From: DATEPR01 sp036491115
GTDB taxonomy: Bacteria > Actinomycetota > Actinomycetes > Mycobacteriales > Pseudonocardiaceae
Assembly (NCBI GenBank): GCA_036491115.1
Contig: DASXCQ010000058.1
Location: 99,841-163,840, forward strand
Reading direction: 5' to 3'
DNA: 64,000 nt
Within the stretch, counting starts at the first letter, position 1. Each line of letters starts with the position of its first letter. A model generated the notes under the pieces. The model did not search any database. It was not told the origin of the DNA and worked only from the letters and a program-made list of their open reading frames with translations. Made by a program: the position numbers and the translations under genes. This document shows positions 59,828 through 64,000 of this stretch, one piece after another.

Positions 59828-60721
59828 TTAACGGTCCAGCGGGTGCACGGTCCGGGAGGTAACCGCGCCGAGCTTGTCCGGATTGGCCACGTTGTGGATG
59901 GCCACCACTCGGCCGGTGTCATCCACGTCCAGGGTGAGCGTGGCGATCACCCGGTCGGCCGTGCTGAACACCAGCCCCAGACAGCCATTGAGCTCGACCA
60001 GCTCAGTCCGCATCTGGGCGGGCAACACCCCCTGGTATGGGCGGGTGCCCACGCCGGCGAACCAGGCCGCGACCCGCTCCGCACCGGTGACCGGCCGCAT
60101 GGCCTGGCGCACCTTGCCACCGCCGTCGGTCCACAGGGTCACGTCCGGGGCGAGCAGTTGCATCAGGGTGTTGATGTCCCCACCGGACGCGGCCGCGAAG
60201 AACCGCTCGGTGACCTGCCGGTGCCGGCCCCGGTCCGCGGAAAACCGGGGCCGCCGGGCCGCCACGTGCGACCGGGCCCGGTGCGCGGCCTGCCGCACGG
60301 CGTCCTCGGAGCGCTCCACCGCGGCGGCGATCTCGCCATAGGTGAAGCCGAACATCTCCTTGAGCACGAACACCGCCCGCTCCAGCGGGCTCAGCGTCTC
60401 CAGCACCACCAGCAGTGCCATGGACACCGAGTCCGCCGCTGCCATGTCCTGGGCCGTGTCCGCGCTGGTCAGGATGGGCTCCGGCAGCCATGGACCGACA
60501 TAGGACTCCCGCCGGGCGCGGGCCGCCCGCAGCCGGTCCATGGCCACGTTGGACACGATGCGCACCAGGTATGCCTTGGGGTCGGCCACCTGGCCGCGGT
60601 CGACAGCCGACCACTTCACCCAGGCGTCCTGCACCGCGTCCTCGGCGTCGGCCGCAGTACCCATGATGCGGTAGGCCACCGAGAACAGCAGGTTGCGGTA
60701 CTCGCCGAACGCCTCGGTCAT
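59828..60721 (-). CDS. SigJ-type ECF sigma factor with SnoaL-like C-terminal domain
   Basis: This 297-residue protein has sigma region 2 (FSVAYRIMGTAADAEDAVQD), region 4 (LSPLERAVFVLKEMFGFTYG, VERSEDAVRQAAHRARSHVA) and a C-terminal SnoaL-like domain (about 180-285). The extra domain is the mark of the ECF41/SigJ group, in which it regulates the sigma factor itself, so no separate anti-sigma is needed. ECF41 genes usually lie next to an oxidoreductase gene; here its start overlaps the NDH-2-like gene stop by four bases (60718-60721). This is the expected pair. The gap 59706-59827 holds no gene. Confidence 0.9.
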   Translation of the reverse strand: MTEAFGEYRNLLFSVAYRIMGTAADAEDAVQDAWVKWSAVDRGQVADPKAYLVRIVSNVAMDRLRAARARRESYVGPWLPEPILTSADTAQDMAAADSVSMALLVVLETLSPLERAVFVLKEMFGFTYGEIAAAVERSEDAVRQAAHRARSHVAARRPRFSADRGRHRQVTERFFAAASGGDINTLMQLLAPDVTLWTDGGGKVRQAMRPVTGAERVAAWFAGVGTRPYQGVLPAQMRTELVELNGCLGLVFSTADRVIATLTLDVDDTGRVVAIHNVANPDKLGAVTSRTVHPLDR

Positions 60722-61869
60722 CGGGTGTACCGGCCGCCGCGCCGCCAGGCGAACACGCCCACGGCGGGGGTCTTCACCAGGCGCAGGAGCGAGGGCCACG
60801 GCGCGGAACTCACCGTCTCCTTGTACCAGGCCGCCGCCCGACCGGTCAGGTACAACCGCTTCGGGGTGTCGTCCGGGTGGGTGAACTGGATGACCCCGTC
60901 GTGCCGGCCCAGACTGACCGGGACGTGCAGGTAGCCGAACCGGAACGGCTTGGGCTGCCGGCCGTCCAGCTCGCGCACGATCGACGCGGTCGCGTGCACC
61001 CCGGTGGGCATGCCGCTCTGGCAGGTGCCGTGCATGACGCCGTAGGGCTGCCGCACCGCGGCCGCGTCGCCGATCGCGTACACGTCCGGATGCGAGACCG
61101 ACCGCAGCGTGGTGTCGGTGCTGATCCGGCCGTGCTCATCGACCGCCAGCCCGGCCGCGGCGGCCGGCGGCGACACGCGCACTCCACTGGTCCACAGCAC
61201 CACATCGGCCGCGACGCTCTGCCCACCGGCCAACTCCACCGAGTCGGGCAGCACCTTGACGATCTCCACCCCGCTGCGCACCCGCACACCCAGCCGGTCC
61301 AGCGCAGTGGCGAGGTACGCCCGGGCCTTCGGCCCCATCACCGACCCCGGCTCCTGCTGGCCCAGCAGCACGACATCCAGGTGCGGATGCTGTTCGGCGA
61401 TCTCCGCCGCGCGCTCCACCCCGGTCAGCCCGCTGCCGCACACCGCGATCGTCCCCCGGCCCAGCTTGTGGGCCAGCAATTCAGCGTCCCGAGCGGAGTT
61501 CAGCGTGTAGGCGTAATCGTCCACTCCGGACACAGCCGCCGTGTCGGCCACCGCGCCGAGGGCGTAGACCAGGGTGTCGTAGCTCAGCACCCGCTTGTCG
61601 TCGACCCGCACGGTCCGCCGCGCCGCGTCGACCCCGGTGACCCAGCCACGCAGAAACTCCACCCCGGTCCCGGCCAGCAGGTCCATGATCCGCAGATCGG
61701 CCAGTCGCTGCCCGGAGGCCGTTTGATGCGGCCGCAGCCGCTCGGTGAACCGCTCGCTCGCGTTCACCACGGTGACGTGTACGTCGTCGCGTTTCCTGGC
61801 ACGCCCCGCCAGGCTCGTGGCCGCCGCCAGTCCGGCGTAACCCGCGCCCAGCACGATGATCCTGCGCAT
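60718..61869 (-). CDS. FAD-dependent pyridine nucleotide oxidoreductase (NDH-2-like)
   Basis: This 383-residue flavoprotein has the N-terminal FAD fold IIVLGAGYAGLAAATSLAGR, the NAD-binding fold TIAVCGSGLTGVERAAEIAE and a GD motif VYAIGDAAAVRQPYGVMHGT. It resembles type II NADH dehydrogenases and related carotenoid- or quinone-linked oxidoreductases, but lacks the C-terminal membrane anchor of typical NDH-2. The sigma factor gene is coupled to it by an ATGA overlap, and it is probably both a target and a partner of that SigJ-type factor. Confidence 0.87.
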   Translation of the reverse strand: MRRIIVLGAGYAGLAAATSLAGRARKRDDVHVTVVNASERFTERLRPHQTASGQRLADLRIMDLLAGTGVEFLRGWVTGVDAARRTVRVDDKRVLSYDTLVYALGAVADTAAVSGVDDYAYTLNSARDAELLAHKLGRGTIAVCGSGLTGVERAAEIAEQHPHLDVVLLGQQEPGSVMGPKARAYLATALDRLGVRVRSGVEIVKVLPDSVELAGGQSVAADVVLWTSGVRVSPPAAAAGLAVDEHGRISTDTTLRSVSHPDVYAIGDAAAVRQPYGVMHGTCQSGMPTGVHATASIVRELDGRQPKPFRFGYLHVPVSLGRHDGVIQFTHPDDTPKRLYLTGRAAAWYKETVSSAPWPSLLRLVKTPAVGVFAWRRGGRYTR

Positions 61870-62096
61870 TGTCCTGTCCTTCCCTCACCACCGCGCGACG
61901 AACACCAGACGGCGGGGACGCATCAGGACGTGAAATCGGGTGACGGGCGTCACATATCGGTTCTCCACGGAGACGGCACGGGCCTGCACTGTGGCACCAC
62001 GGTGTGAATGACGTGAACAACTCGTTGCCCCTGGCCGGCTGGACGCGCCCGGGTATCGGAGGTATGCACACCTTGGCAAGAAAGGACGGTCATCGG

Positions 62097-62738
62097 ATGA
62101 AAACCGGACGATTAGGGCTGGGCCTGTGCTTCGTTGCGCTGACGACCGCACTGGCCACCGTGGCCTGCGGGCCCGGCGGCACGACGGCCAGCCCACCAGT
62201 ACCGGTGATCACGAACCTGCCCACCAGCACCTCCGAGGCCAGCCCGTTCCCGCCGCCGGACCCCGCGACCGAGACCGTCACGCTGCCGAGCACCACAACA
62301 ACCGTGCCGCCGCATCCGTCGACCCAGCACACAGCCGCGCCGCCACATCCGTCGACCCAACGGCACACGGTCGTGCCACCGCATCCGTCGACTCGTCAGC
62401 GCACGGTCGCACCGCCGCCGCCCGGCCCCGTGGACGGCCCGGTGCCTGCGGCGCAGATCGACGAGTCTGGGGCGAGGGTCGACCCGCCGAGCCATGTGCG
62501 CACGCAGAGCGGCGGGACGGCGGTCGTGTTCACGGTCGAGGAGACTGGCTGCGTGCAGATTCACCCAGAGGTGACCGGACAGTCCGCGAGCCGGGTGCTG
62601 ATCATGCTGCTGCGCAGTGAGCCGAGCAGACATGCGATCTGCCCGATGATCGCCCGGGACGTCCTACTCACCGCGTCGCTGGTCAGGCCGCTCGGGCACC
62701 GGATGCTGGTGTTCGAGTCGATCACCGAAACGTCCTGA
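62097..62738 (+). CDS. lipoprotein with Pro/Thr/His-rich tandem repeat linker
   Basis: From ATG 62097 the 213-residue product has a signal peptide with lipobox TVAC (Cys24). A low-complexity linker contains three 11-12-residue units beginning PPHPST (about residues 71-105). A C-terminal folded domain of about 90 residues follows, with Cys in ETGCVQIHPEV and HAICPMIARD. An upstream in-frame ATG at 62064 is possible. The repeats are encoded by tandem DNA copies. Function is unknown; the linker probably holds the domain away from the membrane. The convergent GH25 gene ends seven bases downstream. The gap 61870-62096 holds no gene. Confidence 0.75.
   Translation: MKTGRLGLGLCFVALTTALATVACGPGGTTASPPVPVITNLPTSTSEASPFPPPDPATETVTLPSTTTTVPPHPSTQHTAAPPHPSTQRHTVVPPHPSTRQRTVAPPPPGPVDGPVPAAQIDESGARVDPPSHVRTQSGGTAVVFTVEETGCVQIHPEVTGQSASRVLIMLLRSEPSRHAICPMIARDVLLTASLVRPLGHRMLVFESITETS
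62307..62411 (+). repeat. three tandem 33-36-base repeats within the lipoprotein gene
   Basis: Units at 62307-62339, 62340-62375 and 62376-62411 each begin CCGCCGCATCCGTCGACC or a one- to two-base variant, encoding PPHPST. The copies differ at several third positions and in the following five or six codons. They could vary in number by slippage between strains. Confidence 0.8.
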
Positions 62739-62745
62739 ACGGCAC

Positions 62746-63615
62746 TCACGGATCGCTCGGGGGTGTGACGCCGTCGGTGGTGGCGCTGCCGGGCTTGGTG
62801 GCCTTGATGGCGGCGACGTCGTTCTGGATCGCGGTGACGGTGGTGGTCAGGGTTGCCAGGGTGCGGGTGATCGCGTCGAGCTTGGCGCCCAACGCCTTGA
62901 ACCCGAAGCTGGTGTTGTTCGCCAGCTGGTCAACGTTGAGCAGGTCGTGCCCGTAGTGGCCAGGCCCCGGGTCGGTGTCCGGGCTGGAGAAGTCGGTCAC
63001 TGGTTCCTCCGTGATGTCGGTCTTGATGTCGTCGAGGTCGACCGTGGTCCTGACGCCAGCGACGTGCCCGACGCTGGTGTACTGGTGGATGGCGACCCGA
63101 CCGGTGTAGTGCACGATGGGGTGCTCACTGCCGTCGTTGGGGCCGTACTCGCCATCCCACACCAACACGGTCAGCCCAGGTACGGCGATCGAGCCGGCAC
63201 CGATCGTTTCCAACTCCGATCCCGAGCTGTACAACAGCACCTTCGTCAGGCTGGGCAGACGGGTGTGCAGCCGTTCGAAGAAGGCGACGATCCAGGACCG
63301 GCGCGCTGCGGTGCCGGTGGGCAGGGAGGCATCCTCGAAGTCCAGCGTGGGGGCCAAGTCCAGTGCGTGCAGCCGAATCAATTCAGCGGCGAACGCATCC
63401 GCCTGAACCGCGGCCGAGCCACCGAGGGCGTAGTGGTAGCCACCCACCCGCAACCGGGCAGCATGCGCAGCCCGCACGTAGGCGTCACCGCGCACGTCGG
63501 CCGGGCCGGGACCGTTGGTGAGCTTGACGAACACGTCGACCACCCCAGCCCTGGCGACGGCTGGCCAGTCGATGGTGCCCTGGAATCGTTGGTAGACATC
63601 GATGCCCTTGACCAT
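62746..63615 (-). CDS. GH25-family muramidase with C-terminal coiled coil
   Basis: This 289-residue protein has a GH25 lysozyme domain (about 1-200) with catalytic-site residues Asp6 (GIDVYQ), Asp92 and Glu94 (TLDFED), and GYHYAL at about 59-64. A C-terminal coiled coil follows (about 235-275, LDAITRTLATLTTTVTAIQN). There is no signal peptide, as in phage or tailocin endolysins that leave the cell by other routes. The coiled coil may drive oligomerisation. No other phage gene is seen in the window. GAGGA precedes the start at 63615. Confidence 0.85.
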   Translation of the reverse strand: MVKGIDVYQRFQGTIDWPAVARAGVVDVFVKLTNGPGPADVRGDAYVRAAHAARLRVGGYHYALGGSAAVQADAFAAELIRLHALDLAPTLDFEDASLPTGTAARRSWIVAFFERLHTRLPSLTKVLLYSSGSELETIGAGSIAVPGLTVLVWDGEYGPNDGSEHPIVHYTGRVAIHQYTSVGHVAGVRTTVDLDDIKTDITEEPVTDFSSPDTDPGPGHYGHDLLNVDQLANNTSFGFKALGAKLDAITRTLATLTTTVTAIQNDVAAIKATKPGSATTDGVTPPSDP

Positions 63616-63625
63616 CGTGTTTTCC

Positions 63626-63715
63626 TCAGCAGCTCGGGAGGACCGCGGTCAGAAGTGCGGCGAGCGCACTGTTCTCTGTGGCGTTGCGCTTCTCCATCAT
63701 AGCCAGTCCCGCCAT
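63626..63715 (-). CDS. possible 29-residue peptide upstream of the GH25 gene
   Basis: A short frame encodes MAGLAMMEKRNATENSALAA followed by LLTAVLPSC, ending ten bases before the GH25 start. It is helical with a terminal Cys. It has no recognised family and support is weak; it may be chance. The remaining part of 63616-63863 holds nothing recognisable apart from AT-rich stretches around 63770-63830. Confidence 0.3.
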   Translation of the reverse strand: MAGLAMMEKRNATENSALAALLTAVLPSC

Positions 63716-63863
63716 GTCACGCTGGAACACGCGCGCTGACACCGATTTTATCTCGTGACCAGCGAAAGAGCCCTTCAAACATTCTGGACCAGTCATCACA
63801 TGAACGCTCTATTTTGGACAGTCAACGTCCGTCCTGGACACAGCCGGCCACGCGCGTGAATTG

Positions 63864-64000
63864 TCAGCGGTCCGGGTCATCGGGCACGTCCGGATAGGCG
63901 CTGGTGCCGTCCGGCAGGTAGGCAGCTGCCGGCGAACCGCCGGGCACGAACACGGCGACCTCGCGGACCGGAATGTCGCCGGTGTTCTCGATCTGGTGCA
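63864..64000 (-). CDS. cupin-domain protein (partial, N-terminus outside window)
   Basis: The minus strand encodes the last 45 residues of a protein that runs off the right edge: HQIENTGDIPVREVAVFVPG, then GSPAAAYLPDGTSAYPDVP and DDPDR to a TGA at 63864. The EN-G-x-P...F-x-PGGSP pattern is the closing strand set of a small cupin (barrel), typical of sugar- or amine-binding single-domain cupins. Function cannot be assigned from this piece. Confidence 0.7.
   Translation of the reverse strand, partial: HQIENTGDIPVREVAVFVPGGSPAAAYLPDGTSAYPDVPDDPDR

Noticed and set aside
1..64000. CRISPR array, tRNA or rRNA genes, insertion sequences
   Set aside because: No regularly spaced direct repeats, no cloverleaf-like segment or rRNA block, and no transposase-like protein or terminal repeat pair was recognised; tRNA detection by eye is unreliable.

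Overview
The window is high-GC DNA with strong G/C bias at third codon positions, GTG starts and many ATGA/TGATG gene overlaps. It carries ECF sigma factors, lipoproteins, Tat and Sec secreted polysaccharide-degrading enzymes, and GntR, LacI, TetR and LuxR-type regulators. This fits an actinomycete chromosome, probably a filamentous soil genus; Pseudonocardiales-like is a guess. The gene content is accessory or arm-like. No rRNA, tRNA, CRISPR array, transposase or phage structural gene was recognised.

Layout. 1-4143 (minus): a tight five-gene run of a flavin monooxygenase, an AlkZ-like winged-helix DNA glycosylase relative, a small membrane protein, a UbiA prenyltransferase and a covalent-FAD oxidase cut by the window edge. 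It is divergent from a TetR gene, with a paired palindromic operator between them. 4961-7319 (plus): an alpha/beta hydrolase and an ECF sigma/partner pair. 7309-10700: a scrambled zone of gene fragments (chimeric kinase/hydrolase, truncated dienelactone hydrolase, sigma factor and hydrolase pieces) that looks like deletions plus an inversion, or a misassembly. 10768-16718: a GABA/polyamine catabolic locus (GntR-FCD-cache regulator, permease, aldehyde dehydrogenase, GABA aminotransferase). 16830-19782: small orphan genes, including a more AT-rich membrane-protein pair and a frameshifted flavoprotein gene. 19785-30358: an L-arabinose regulon (ABC importer, isomerase, 4-epimerase, ribulokinase, LacI regulator and a secreted GH54 arabinofuranosidase) linked by three matching 14-bp operators.

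30455-32181: ECF sigma, zinc-finger anti-sigma and a secreted-repeat lipoprotein. 32253-34709 (minus): a large secreted protein with repeated cysteine pairs. 34997-39982: single-domain genes (phosphotransferase, lipoprotein, XRE-cupin, ankyrin, methyltransferase, GNAT, RidA, truncated haemoglobin). 40049-45347: a regulator divergent from a 1397-residue secreted sedolisin/subtilisin-type peptidase. 45353-46002: remnants of a second prolyl-tRNA synthetase. 46129-49173: a secreted pectin pair (GH28 polygalacturonase and PL4 rhamnogalacturonan lyase). 49170-51869: DHFR-like and SRPBCC genes, and an MFS exporter with a MerR-type promoter. 51953-56667 (minus): a coupled oxidoreductase cluster (alpha/beta hydrolase, frameshifted SDR, double DUF427 protein, MOSC-reductase-ferredoxin fusion, 52-residue protein, VOC protein). 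56759-59705: two convergent, damaged genes, a LuxR-type regulator and a Tet(M)/OtrA-type ribosomal protection protein, both cut at one junction. 59828-61869: FAD oxidoreductase coupled to a SigJ-type sigma factor. 62097-64000: a repeat-bearing lipoprotein, a GH25 muramidase and a cupin fragment.

Together the intact loci describe a saprophyte that degrades arabinan and rhamnogalacturonan-rich pectin outside the cell, imports arabinose, and feeds on GABA or polyamines. At least nine genes are truncated or frameshifted, which is high for 64 kb. The damage is either real decay of an accessory region or reflects sequence and assembly errors; the sequence alone cannot decide.
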